This document shows, piece after piece, positions 36,201 through 48,058 of a stretch of DNA of 64,000 nt; position 1 is the first letter of the stretch; every line of letters starts with the position of its first letter. A model generated the notes under the pieces. It saw only the letters and a program-made list of their open reading frames with translations. It was not told the origin of the DNA and did no database searches. The position numbers and the translations under genes were made by a program. This stretch comes from Stereum hirsutum FP-91666 SS1 (lineage: Eukaryota > Basidiomycota > Agaricomycetes > Russulales > Stereaceae): positions 1,825,812-1,889,811 of the forward strand of contig NW_006763137.1 of assembly GCF_000264905.1 (NCBI RefSeq). Reading direction: 5' to 3'.

Positions 36201-39200
36201 TTTAACCTCGTAGACCAAGCCCGACGAAGAGTCTCCGAACGAGTCTGCTGCCCCTGCTGCAGAGGCTATAAACCTCTCGTATACGACTTCCTCCGCATCT
36301 GACGACTATTATCAGACGGTCGTCATCAACTCTTTGTTGGGAGTTCTCAAGGATGCATCCCTCAGCAGCTACCATCACTCAGTCATCGAGGCTATCATGT
36401 CGATCTTCAAGACGCAAGGTCTGAAGTGTGTCACCTTCCTCCCCCAGGCGAGTCGCAAGTACTATGAATGCTGTTCAACTTTCTGAGTAATCATTCTTCC
36501 AGATCATACCAGCCTTTGCGAACGTAACCCGGAACGCAGCTCGCTCGCAGGACTTCCATCTTCAACAGCTCGCTATCCTCGTTGGTATCATCAAGCAACA
36601 CGTCCGGAACTACACGCCCGAGATCTTCAACCTTGTCACTGAGCTTTGGGAGAACACCTCTGTCCAACTTCCTCTAGTCTCTCTCATCGAGGCTCTCGGA
36701 AAAGCGCTTGATGCGGAGTTCAAGCCATTCCTCCCTATGATCCTTCCCCTCGTCCTCAAAGTCTTCGACGGCGACCTCAACGACAAGCGCTCGAATACCC
36801 AGATCAAGATCTTCGACGCCTTCTTGACCTTCGGAGCGAACATCGAGGAATACCTCCATCTCGTCATTCCTATCATCGTGAAAACTTACGAGAGAGCAGA
36901 CGCGCCAACTGCGTTACGCAAGAGGGCAATTGTAACAATCGACGGGTTGAGCAGTCGAGTCAACTTTTCGGACCATGCGTCGAGGATCATTCACCCACTT
37001 GTGAGGGTCTTGGGCTCATCGAATAATGAGTTGAAGATGGCCGTTATGGATACGCTGTGTTCGCTGCTGTTGCAACTGGGATCAGACTTCGCTATCTTTG
37101 TGCCGACGATTAACAAGGTGAGCAAAGTCGCTGATGCGAATTACCACACGGTAACTGACTCTAACTTCATCTCGCCAGGCTGTTCTCCGTCAGAAGGTCG
37201 TTCACCCACGATATGATAACCTCGTCACCAAATTGCTGAACGGCGAGCGACTGCCTCAAGAACTCGGGACCTTGGAACTAATGTCAGTCATGTACAACTT
37301 CAGCTCTTTTACTATGACTGACGATTTTGTCTTGCAGCATGAACGAAAGCAACAAAGCACCCGAGTTTTCTGCTCCCGCTGAAGCCGCTAGGATGATGGT
37401 GAACCAGCAGCACCTCAAGCAAGCCTGGGACACCTCGCAGGTCTCCACGAGGGATGATTGGATAGAGTGGATGCATCGCATTTCGGTCGAGTTCATGAAA
37501 GAGTCGCCGTCCCATGCTCTGCGCGCTTGCATGACTCTGGTCGACTTGCATCCGCCTCTTGCAAAGGAGCTGTTTAACGCTGCATTTATCTCTTGTTGGA
37601 GAGAGCTTTATGAGCAGTATCAGGTATGTCCGTTGACTTCACGTGCTCCGAGTGCGTTCTCATTCCGTACTATAGGAGGATCTCGTCCGTGCTATAGAGT
37701 TCGCTATCACTTCCCCGACGACGCCATCGGATCTCATCCACCGCCTTCTTAACCTTTGCGAGTTCATGGAGCACGAAGACCAACGTTTGCCCATCGACAA
37801 CAGTACGCTCGGAGAATATGCTCTGAGATATCATGCATACGCGAAAGCTCTCCATTACAAGGAGCTCGAGTTCTTCTCTGAAACGTCTCCCCAGATCATC
37901 GAAGCACTCATCAACATCAACACAAAGCTTCAGCAGCACGATGCTGCCTGGGGAACTCTGCTTATCGCTCGTGAACAGTACGACGTCACCAAGCATGAGG
38001 AGTGGTATGAGCGTCTCGGTCGATGGAATGAGGCACTGACGACGTACGACCAGAAATCCAAGGATGAACCAAACTCCCCAGAGGTTGCTATCGGAAGGAT
38101 GAAGTGTTACCACGCGCTTGGAGAATGGGACCTGCTCGCGACGCAAGTCGAAGAAAACTGGTCGAATGCGAATCACGAGGAAAGACGAGAGATTGCCCCC
38201 ATGGCAGCAGCAGCAGCTTGGTCGCTCAATGACTGGGACTCCATGGACGATTATATCGCGACCATGAAGCCGGATTCTTCTGACCGGTCATTCTACCGCG
38301 CCATTCTCTCCGTGCATCAAAACCAGTTCCCCAAAGCGCTCGCTCACATCACCAAGACTCGGGATTTGCTGGATCTGGAGCTTACCTCACTCGTGGGTGA
38401 AGGCTACGGCCGATCTTACAAGTTGAGTCACATCCTTCCTTCTTTTCTCACCGAGACCTGTCGGAGTTTGACCGAACGACGTTGATTGTACGTTACAGCA
38501 CCATGGTCCGGGCACAGATGCTCTCCGAACTTGAGGAGATCATTAACTACAAGCAGTATGCCGATCAGCCTGAAAGGCAACAGACCATCAAGAAGACCTG
38601 GATGAAAAGGTAAGAAGGACTGTCTTACGTTGTTCTACCTTGTGCGTGGATGCGACTCCCAGGCTGATCCGCGTGCATCTTTCTCAGGCTGCAAGGCTGT
38701 CAGCCCGATGTGGAAGTCTGGCAGCGTATACTCCAAGTTCGCACGCTCGTTCTCAGCCCTGAGGATGATCCTGTAATGTGGATTAAATTCGCCAATCTTT
38801 GCCGCAAGTCCGAGCGGATGCAGCTTGCGGAGAAGACAATCAATTCGTTGCTGTCGCAAGAGAGGGTGAGTGTTTGTTTGACACGGCTAGAACGTCGAGA
38901 TATACTGATATGTGCTCGAGCAGCATTTGAAAGCGCCCCCGGACGTTGTTTACGCACAACTGAAGTATATGTGGGCCTCGGGTTCCAGGGAAGAGAGTTT
39001 GCCGTTCCTTCGCCGATTCTCGGAGAGCTTGTCCAGGGATCTGCAATCAGAGAGTTCAGAACGCGGCCAGCGGTCAGCAGTCCCTAAGCAACAGCTAGAC
39101 GAGCTATCGTGCCTCTTGGCTAGATGTTACTTCAAGCTGGGCGAGTGGCAGATGGAGGTTCAAGACAACTGGGCTACCGTGAGTCGTACTATTGTCGAAT

Positions 39201-42146
39201 GTATTCGTGCTGTCACTAAAATGAGCCTTATGTAGCGGAACGTCAAGGATATCCTCCACTCCTACCTCCTAGCCACACACTATGACCCGAACTGGTATAA
39301 GGCCTGGCACACATGGGCTTTGGCCAACTTCGAATACGTGGGCCATTTGACCCACCAGGCCGAGACGAGGACTCACGACCTCTCTGGGAGTGCACTGATA
39401 CCGCACATAGTACCGGCTGTGCAAGGTTCGTAGATGATCGCTAGCCTCAGCTTCCATTGACTGATCTCGTGTCTTCAGGCTTCTTCCGTTCCATCTCCCT
39501 ACGCAACGAGAACGCCTTACAGGATACCCTGAGACTCCTCACGCTATGGTTCAAGTTCGGTGCGCACGACGAGGTCAGCCATGCGATGACCAGTGGTTTT
39601 GGTAGTGTCGAGATCGACACATGGCTGGATGTAATCCCTCAGGTGTGTCCACAGTTGTTGTATGACCTGGACCTAGCAAGAGACTGAACCACTGCTTCTA
39701 AGATCATCGCTCGTATCCAAACACCCAGTGCCAATATTAGACGGAACATCACCAACCTCCTCACCGATGTCGGAAAGCATCATCCACAAGCCCTGATCTA
39801 TCCCTTGACCGTCGCATCCAAGTCCTCAAGTGCCGCCCGGAAGAAGGAAGCTATTGACATCATGGAGAGGATGCGCGAACATAGTCCGGTCATCGTCGAA
39901 CAGGTAACGGTTTCTCCTCTGAAATCAAACCACAACATCCTGACTAACATCCCTGTAGGCTTTGCTCGTTAGTCAGGAACTCATCCGTGTCGCCATCCTC
40001 TGGCACGAGTTGTGGCATGAGCGTCTTGAAGAAGCATCTCGACTGTACTTTGCGGAGCATAATCCAGAGGGCATGATCTCGGCCCTGGACCCCTTGCACG
40101 ATTTGCTTGAGCAAGGTCCGACGACAGCACGAGAGACGTCATTCGCACAAGTGTTCGGTCGTGAACTGGCGGAGGCCCGCGAGTCATGTCGTCGCTACCG
40201 CAGGTATGGCGAAATTAAGGACCTTGACGCTGCCTGGGAGCTCTATTTCGCAGTAAGTCTCGTCTTTGTGTAACTATCAATCAAAAGTGGCTCATCCCTT
40301 GCAATAGGTCTTCAAGAAGGTCGAGAAGCAATTGCCTCAGCTGACTACACTGGACCTCCAGTACGTCTCGCCTGCGTTGCTACAGGCACGGAACCTCGAG
40401 CTCGCCGTGCCCGGTAAGTCGTCCACGCGTCGGTGGCTCGTAACGTTCGTTTCTCACGTTGTCATTTACGCCACAGGAACATACCAGAGCAGCAAGCCTG
40501 TCATCAAGATCATGAGCTTCGCGACCAAGTTGACCGTCATCGCTTCGAAACAACGACCGCGTCGTCTCTCTTTGAAGGGGAGCGACGGTAAAGACTACCA
40601 ATATGTTCTCAAAGGTAAGGACGAATCTGTCAATCCGCTCAATCAGCGTATTGACTCTGATGCCTTTCTCAGGTCACGAGGATCTCCGTCAAGACGAGCG
40701 GGTCATGCAGTTCTACGGTCTCGTCAATACCTTGCTCTCGGTCGATACTCAGAGCTTCAAACGCCGGCTGCACATACAGCGTTACCCTGTCATTCCATTG
40801 GGCCCGCACGCTGGATTGTTAGGTTGGGTGCAAGACAGCGACACGCTTCACGTTCTTGTCAGAGACTACCGAGAGTCGAGAAAGGTCTTGCTCAATATCG
40901 AGTACCGACTCATGCTTCAAGTACGTGGCCTGCTCCGTTTCGACCGTAATCTCACTCACCGTGTCCCCTTTTCTAGATGGCACCCGACTACGAAATCCTC
41001 ATGCTCCTCCAAAAGATCGAAGTCTTCGAATACGCACTCGAAAACACGACCGGCCAAGACCTCTATCGCGTCCTCTGGCTCAAATCCGTCAACTCCGAGC
41101 ACTGGCTCGAGCGGCGCGCGACCTACACCCGCTCGCTCGCCGTGAACAGCATGGTCGGCCACATCCTCGGGCTCGGCGACCGGCATCCATCCAACTTGAT
41201 GCTGGAGCGCAAGACGGGCAAGGTGGTGCATATCGATTTCGGAGACTGTTTTGAGGTCGCGATGCATAGAGAGAAGTTCCCGGAGAAGATTCCGTTTAGG
41301 TTGACGAGGATGTTGACGCATGCGATGGAGGTGCGTCGTGGCGGTTTTTTTTTCTCTTTGTCGGTGGATGCTGACTTTTTCTTTTCGACGTGACGTGATG
41401 GTTGTAGGTCAGCGGTATCGAGGGTAGCTTCAGGAATACGTGCGAGATCACGATGACCGTGCTTCGGGAGAACAAAGAATCGCTCATGGCCGTCCTCGAA
41501 GCCTTCGTCTACGACCCTCTCATCAACTGGAGACTGATGCCCACAGACGTCGACAGTCGGCGACTCAACGGTGCGACTCTCAGTCCCTTTTTCTCCGTGT
41601 CCGTCTTCTTGGACTAATGGGCGACGTGCTTTTATTGTGATTGTTGTAGGATCGGACGCGACACGGACGGCGGAGTTGGCGAAGGTGACGGCGTATCCGC
41701 AGGGTCCGACGAGGAAGCTGAAGGCGGACGAGAACGATATCTTGAACGGTTCGTTTCTCTATGTTCATACCACTCCAACCGCAACATTCTAAAATTATTG
41801 TTCCTTGCCACAGAGGCGCAAGAGAACCGGAACGAGCGTGCGCTCGCGGTGTACAACAGGGTGCAAAACAAGCTGACTGGTGCGTACTCCCCTCTTTCCT
41901 TTCCTTCCATTCGCTGTTTCCACGGTTTCCATTGCTGATCATGCGTGTATTCCAGGCCGAGACTTCAACCCGGACGTGGTGCTGAACGTCCAGCAACAGG
42001 TCGACAAGCTCATCCTCCAGGCGACGTCGCTCGAGAATCTGTGCCAGTGTTTCTCTGGATGGTACGTCTTCCGTCGGCTGTCCCTGTGAAGGATCGACAC
42101 TGACTTTTGCGGTTAATTGGGATTTGCTAGGTGTGCGTTCTGGTAA
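33270..42146 (+). CDS. TOR1: TOR serine/threonine kinase (target of rapamycin), complete
   Basis: Thirty-two exons from 33270-33368 to 42131-42146 give 2340 aa; all phases agree. N-terminal HEAT repeats fill about residues 1-1200, FAT about 1250-1780. FRB (1816-1910) contains [15 protein letters not shown] and [13 protein letters not shown]; Ser1816 and Trp1904 match the residues that contact FKBP12-rapamycin. The kinase domain follows, with [19 protein letters not shown], catalytic loop [12 protein letters not shown] (Asp about 2141) and metal-binding HIDFGDCFE (Asp about 2160). The FATC end is the canonical GWCAFW. TOR forms TORC1 and TORC2, sensing nutrients and controlling growth, actin and wall. 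Intron 12 (36448-36502) starts GC rather than GT. The acceptor at 34616 and the acceptor at 34860 were chosen because nearer AGs break conserved blocks. No second TOR is visible here; many basidiomycetes have one. Confidence 0.96.
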
Positions 42147-43434
42147 AACTAAAATCTTACTTCTCAACGGAGATCTCATGGACGAATGGACGAATGGATG
42201 GACGTTCGCTTGGTTTAGACATTTTCTTTCTTTCTTTCTTTCTTTCCTTCTTTCCTTCTTTCCTTCTTTCCCCCTGTACCTTTCGATCCCTACCGTTCTC
42301 GCTGTTGTAAATTATCACCGATATCATGATCATGTCCCTTCTTCACCCACCATATAAGTACTGCGGTCCATCCAACGCCTTTCTATGCTCAACGCTCCCG
42401 ACTACGACTACGACTACGGCTCTGGATCAGACCGATACAAGTACGAGTCGTTTCTCATATGCATAATGCAGTCCACGACATGAGACCGCCTTGTTGCCGC
42501 GCAACGAACCGGGCCGATGTACGCGGTGTCTATGACCTCTGATCATAACAAGACCAAATAAGCTCCTCCCCCAAGTTGAGCGCGCTCTGAAGTTAACCTT
42601 CCTTCGACCTAAGTTAGACTGCAGCACGGATATTTGAAGGGAGAATCTTGTAAATCTGGACTAGCCATGCAGATTCCAGAAGTCTGTTGCTGTTATTTTG
42701 TAATGCATACATGCATAGACGTGAACGTGAACGTGAACGATTCGTGCGTCCGAGTCCAGACAGGAGACAACTCTGTTAGCAGTGTCAATTGTGCATAGTT
42801 CGGAATCACTGTGCATTGCATTGCATAGTTCATAGTTCGATGAAGAATGAAGATGAAGAGTGCTATTGCTATTGCTATTGCGTATTGCGGGGAAGTGTAG
42901 ACTTTAGACTGTAGACTGTAGAACGTGCGAAGAATGCGAAGAAATGCGAAAAGATGTAAGTGCGTAAGAATGCGAAGATGTGCAAACATGGAGGATGCAA
43001 AAATGCAAGTGCGGCGAAGATGCGAAGAGACGCAAAAACCGACGAACAACATAAACATCAACCTAACGTTAACGTTAACAGTTCGATCGTGACATGCAGG
43101 CGTGCGCGTAGGTCAATACTGTGAGAGAATGTGAAGCTAGAAACCAGCCAACCAACCAAAAAAAAAAAAAGCACGAAAAGCACGAAAAAGAACGGGAGAG
43201 GAGGTGAAACTCGCGAATAAGCAAGCAGGTCGAGTTCATCCGAAAAATCGAAAACCAAAAGCGAAAACGAGCGAGCGAAACAACCAAACAAACAACCAAA
43301 AATGAGAAGATGAGAAGATGATGGCAGATGTACAACAGGCAGCAAACGGAGAACCGGGTATCGCGATGATCATACACACAAACAAAACAGAACAAACCTA
43401 CACTCACTTTATTTCCCTTCCCCAGTTCCCCCGC
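42147..43434. other. Tail-to-tail intergenic region with simple repeats
   Basis: No gene. It holds the 3' ends of TOR (+) and the next gene (-). A CTTT/CCTT tract begins 76 nt after the TOR stop. From 42860 to 43040 there are imperfect tandem repeats (TTGCTA units, then AAGATGCG-like units), then an A13 run near 43149 and purine-rich DNA to about 43320. Confidence 0.6.
42222..42270 (+). repeat. CTTT/CCTT microsatellite in the TOR 3' flank
   Basis: About 49 nt of consecutive TTTC units grading into TTCC units. Pure pyrimidine in the sense direction of TOR. Confidence 0.9.
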
Positions 43435-44860
43435 CTAACCATAAATCACGTCTCCACACCCACCTCTCCCACCCACCTCTCCCCCCTGCACATCCACGAA
43501 ATGGAACCTCACAGCCTTCCTCACCCCCGTGCTCGTACTAGCACTAGTCATCGTCGAAGGCGAAGGCGATTGACTAACCCCCCCAACGCTCAAACTTCCC
43601 TCACTCCCATTCCTATCCCCCCTCTTCCCGTCCCTCGCCCTCATTTCTTCTAACGCGCTCATTCCCATCCTACCCGCGCCACCCGCACCACCCGCGCCAC
43701 CCCTAACACCCAAAAACCTCGAAAGTCCCAGTTTCCCGACCAAGCCCGCCTGTTTGACGGTACCATCGAGTGAGGTGGTAGGTGTAGTAGGCGTCCCAGA
43801 ACCAGGAAACGTATACGACGTCGCGGTCGTACCGGACATGACGCTCTCGAGCGTCGTGAGCGAGCCGGAGAGGGAGGACGAGGCCGGGGTGGAGGTTAGT
43901 GTTCGGTCTGAGTGGTCTTGTTCTCGGTCTTGCTCTCGGTCGTCGTGAGGGTGTGGGGAGAGAGAAGGAACGGAGACGGAGATGGGCGACGGCCGTTTTT
44001 TCATGGCGGAGCGGGAGGGCGGAGGAGGGTGTGGATGTGCGTGCGCGTGTGGGGAGGTGGACTGGGATTGGGTCTTCGATCCAGTATTCTTGCTGATGCT
44101 CTGACTCTGGCGGACGGTCGAATCTGAGGCGTGGCGCACATTCGGTGGGTTGACATAATGATGACTATCGACTCCACCAGCAGGTGCAGAAGGGGCAGGA
44201 GATGGATAGGAGTGACGTTGTCGAACACGAGCGGGCGGACGCGAGGCCCAGCTCGCGTTTGAGAATTTGGTCAGGCCGGGGTTATGATGTTGATGATGTT
44301 GATGACGAGTGTGCTGAGGGTGGGGATGATGGTGGTGGAGGCGGTGAGGGTGGTGTGGGGATGTGTAGGGTTCGAGGCGTGAGGGGATGTGCGGGGTGCG
44401 GGAGAGGTGGAGGCCCATTGCGATTTGGGAGACGGTGGGCGCTGCGGTGGATGAGGAGGAGGAGGGAGAGGAGGAGAGGAAGGTATCGGGGGCGTGGCCG
44501 TGCTCGTGATAGGACGCGGAGGGACGATGCCGCCGAGTCTGAGAGGGCGCACACGACGATGGATCAGTCACTTGAACGGGATGATAGACGAGAGACAAGG
44601 AAGAAAAAACTAACCAGTCCAGCACCCTCCTTCGCCACCTGACTCTTCGTGCTAAACGACCTTTTCAACGACCCGATTATCCTTGACGTGCCCATTTTCA
44701 GGCCTAGGTTTAAATTGAGGTTGAGATTGAGATTGAGATTGAGAGAGGTGCTGGGGCCGGGGCCGGGTTCGGCGGAGGGCCAGGAATGGGAGCGGGTGGG
44801 GGTGGGTGGAGGTGCGGGCGCGGGGAAACGAGGGGCGGGTGAGGATGAGGAGGGGCTCAT
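43435..44860 (-). CDS. Low-complexity Ser/Pro/His-rich protein of unknown function
   Basis: Exons 44860-44615 and 44538-43435 with a 76-nt intron give 449 aa, both in phase 0. I recognise no family. The N-terminus is Pro/Ser-rich and runs into an Asn-Leu dipeptide repeat encoded by a TTGAGA-type tandem repeat (about 44710-44745). A basic segment, SRIIGSLKRSFSTKSQVAKEG, follows. The middle is His-rich (HHHHPHPQHTRHQHHQHH) and then Ser/Thr-rich. Near the C-terminus are a hydrophobic glycine-rich piece (LVGKLGLSRFLGVRGG) and the block VRKAVRFHFVDVQ, the best candidates for conserved contacts. A second minus-strand frame is open for 90 codons across 44271-44552, so the reading frame after the intron rests mainly on its much longer extension. 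Function unknown; perhaps a disordered scaffold. Confidence 0.65.
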
Positions 44861-46252
44861 CGTGGATGTGGATGCGGATGCGAGTATGAAGGTGGAGAGT
44901 GAGGGTGGGGGTTTTGTACAAGGGTTTGTAGGAATAGTGGTGGAGCTAGTAGGTATTGAATGTTAGATGGATGTTGTGCGGCCGAAGAGCTGCAAGTATG
45001 AATGTATGTATGGACAAGAGTCGTTGGGGACACGCTCTGGCCGCGCTAGGACAGGGCCTGTAGTGTGATGAGCTGGAGATGAAAGAAGATGACGAAGGTC
45101 GCGTGCGCTCGTTCAACAATCTGAAGCCTTCGATACGTACAGATACCCACGCTTACGGAGCCTTCTCGCTCACCAATCTTTTGCTTTCGTTGGATGAGTC
45201 TTGCGTTGTGTTGAGTGAGTATGTGCCGACGAACGAAACAAACAGGCCGTCCACTAAGTACATGTGTATATATCCCACCCATTTCCCTCGGCCTGTCTCA
45301 TCCCGCTCGTCGCCCGTTCCCAAGTTTCTCCGTCAGCCGCATTCGCGTCAGGTCTCCGGCAACGCTTGTCCATGGCTCCCACGGTCCAGGCCCCCTCGCT
45401 CGGCTGCCTGACTTACGTAAATAGGATCAAGCTTTGTGATTGGCTCATGACCTTCTGCGAGCATCCTTCCACCTCGTGTTCGCGACCGGATTCAAAGCTG
45501 GTTCTCACGGTACCGGTGGGACTACCCTTCAAGGATCTCAAACATACGTATCCCAGTCCTGAGCTTCACATGCCTCAACACTCAGTCTCCAAACAAGCCA
45601 GTCAAATCAATTATCACGTCCCTCGGCTCAGCGCTCAGCACTCAGTACTCCATAACCGACCAGTTCTAGTAGGCTGGCTGTCAAAAACGAGCTAATAGGT
45701 GTTCTAGATCATGATGTAAATGTACGACAAGGACTCAGATGGGTGGAATGAAATAAAAAAATGTGGTGGTGGAATAAAAAGGAAACGAAGACGAAGACGC
45801 ATGCGCATTCTGGGATTGTAAATTGCAGGTTGATAATCGCTGATTGTGTGAAGGCTGTCAAAGGTAGAAAGGACTTTTGAGTCAATCGGGAGGGGGGGGA
45901 AGGGTAGAAGAGGAAGGGAGTGGGTGGGTGTGAACTCGGGTGGTAGAAAGGGTGGGTTGTGAAGAAGAGAAAGAAAACCAAGAAGAAGAACAGTGCTAGT
46001 CGTTCGTTACTGTAACGCCACTACTATCCTATCCTATCGCAGCCGCCGCATCAGGCTTATATCGTCTTCCTCCACGGTGGTAGGAGAGAAAACTCGTTGT
46101 CAAATGTCAATCAAGGGTCCGTCCAAAGCTCAAAGCTCAAAGCTAAAGCAAGAAGTAAGTAAGTCGAGCAAGTCCTACTATATACTACGTCGATGCACAT
46201 TATCCACATCATCCCCAACCACATCATCCCCATCCATCTCCAGCCTCGAATC
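44861..46252. other. Intergenic region between two minus-strand genes
   Basis: About 1.4 kb without a recognisable gene. It should hold the promoter of the low-complexity gene and the 3' end of the chitin deacetylase gene. 45890-45970 is G/A-rich on the plus strand. Confidence 0.55.
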
Positions 46253-48058
46253 TCAAACAAACATCGCATGCATCCCAGCGACCACCACGCCCACCGCCAA
46301 CCCCACGACCCCACTCGCGCCTCCAAGCACAGCAGGCAACGCCCCGCTCGTCGAGTTCGACGAAGACGAAGAGTTACCCGAGTTCGAGCTCACGCTCGCC
46401 GCTGAGCTCGTCGAGTTCGAGTACGGGAATGACGTGTTCGTGTTTGTTTCCGCATACATGTTCGTAGCGGGGATCTTCGAGCAGTTCCCAATCGGCTTGA
46501 TCTATGTACAAAACCCCACCCATTTTATTTTCAGCACTCCAAATTCCATTCTATGCAAGGAGATGAGGAAACTCACGGTAAACGCAGGGTCATGCGTCAG
46601 CGCCGCGCTGAGCGTATACCCAATCGCAAGGTCCACAGTAACCGCATACAAATCATGTTCAAGCACGATGAACCCCGTATCCATCGTGCTCGCATTACCC
46701 AAGATCGCCTCGAACGTCGCGAACGAGTCCGGGCCGGTGACAAGCCCACCCGCGACCTTCCAGTCGTTCGTGTCGAATTGGCCGGCCTCGTCGGTGCGCG
46801 TCCAGATGATGGGCACCATACCCATAGCGAGGGAAATGGCGCGGACGCGGTCGTCGATGTCGCCGTAAGGGGGACGCATGGTTGTGGGTGTGACGCCGAG
46901 GACGGTTTGGATGGCTTTGCGGGTCCAGCCGAGTTCGGCGACGATTTCTTCGGTGGTGAGGGAGGTGAGGTGCTGTGATACAGTAGAAGTTAGTCATAGG
47001 AACGGAGGTCGAAGAGATGTAAACGTACGGGGTGGGACCAGGTGTGGACGGAGATCTCGTTGCCGGTCATGTACTCCTCGATGAGCACGCTCGGACGCTC
47101 AATGACACGCGAGCCAACGACGAAGAACGTCGCGAGGAGGTTCTCCGTGTTCAAGTAATCGAGAAGCTCCCTGTACCATCAGCACCACCAGTCAGTAACC
47201 CATCTCCATCTCCATCAACCTACTATCTGAAAGAAAAACGCACTGGGTATAAGGACCGGGCCCGTCATCGAAACTGACACCCCAGGTGAGCGGGTCAGGA
47301 CAAGCGACGATATCGGTCTCGCGGGTGTATCCACCACACGTCCACCAGCCGCGGTCCTTGGCCTCTCCGCTCGAGGTCGGGTCGGACGCGCAGGTTCCGT
47401 CGACGGTCGGGTCCCAGTCTGGGATATCGAACCCGTCGAGTTCTTTCAGCCATTGCTGGACTTCGTCCGAGCCTGGATGATAACATCGAGCATCAGTATG
47501 GTGAAAATAAGACGAAAGGAGGGAAGGAAACGCACTGGTGTCGGGAACTTTGTCCTGGGCGGGCCAGTCCGCGGAGTTGAAGACGACTACATAGCAACGG
47601 TTTCTCAGTCATAGATACTAAATGATGGACACGAAACGAGACGCACAAGCAGTAGGAAGAGCAGGAGCTCCTTGGATGGGAGGCGTCGCGCCGGGAGAAT
47701 ACGTCGTGGTGAGGGACATAGTCGCCTGCGAGACCATGCCGGACGTGAGCTCGCTGAGCGGGAAAGTCGTCATGCCCGTGACGGTCGACGCAGCAGCGGC
47801 AGCGGTGCCAGAGGCAGCCGCGGTGGTGGATGAGCCGCTGGCAGCAGCGCTGGTGGACGTCGCACCGGTGGATGCGGGCGACGAGGCTGAGGCGGCGGAG
47901 GAAGAGGCGGCAGCAGAGGAGGAGGATGCAGCGGCGGAGGTAGATGCGGAGGAGGACGCGGCTTGACGCTTTGCGAGGCGGGCGTGGTTAGCGTGTCCCT
48001 CGTGGGCAGCAGCGAGGGCGACGAAGGGCAAAAGAGCGGCGAGAGCGGAGAGCTTCAT
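46253..48058 (-). CDS. Chitin deacetylase, secreted and probably GPI-anchored (carbohydrate esterase family 4)
   Basis: Six exons, 48058-47647, 47586-47536, 47472-47244, 47170-47029, 46972-46577 and 46501-46253, give 492 aa. A signal peptide (MKLSALAALLPFVALAAAHEG) and a long Ala/Ser-rich stem precede the catalytic NodB domain. The CE4 motifs are in order: VSFDDGPGP (metal Asp), HTWSHPHL (two metal His), RPPYGDID, TDEAGQFDTNDW, and VLEHDLY with the catalytic His. The enzyme removes acetyl groups from chitin to make chitosan at the cell wall. The C-terminus is Ser/Asn-rich and ends in a hydrophobic segment (LGGASGVVGLAVGVVVAGMHAMFV), as expected for GPI attachment at the plasma membrane or wall. 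It lies between TOR and Rom2. An unspliced exon-1 frame would stop shortly after VPTA, so splicing is needed for activity. Confidence 0.93.

Noticed and set aside
44271..44552. Alternative minus-strand frame after the intron of the 449-aa gene (LGGIVPPRP)
   Set aside because: It stops after 90 codons, whereas the chosen frame stays open for 368 codons to the natural stop, although both are possible at the splice site.
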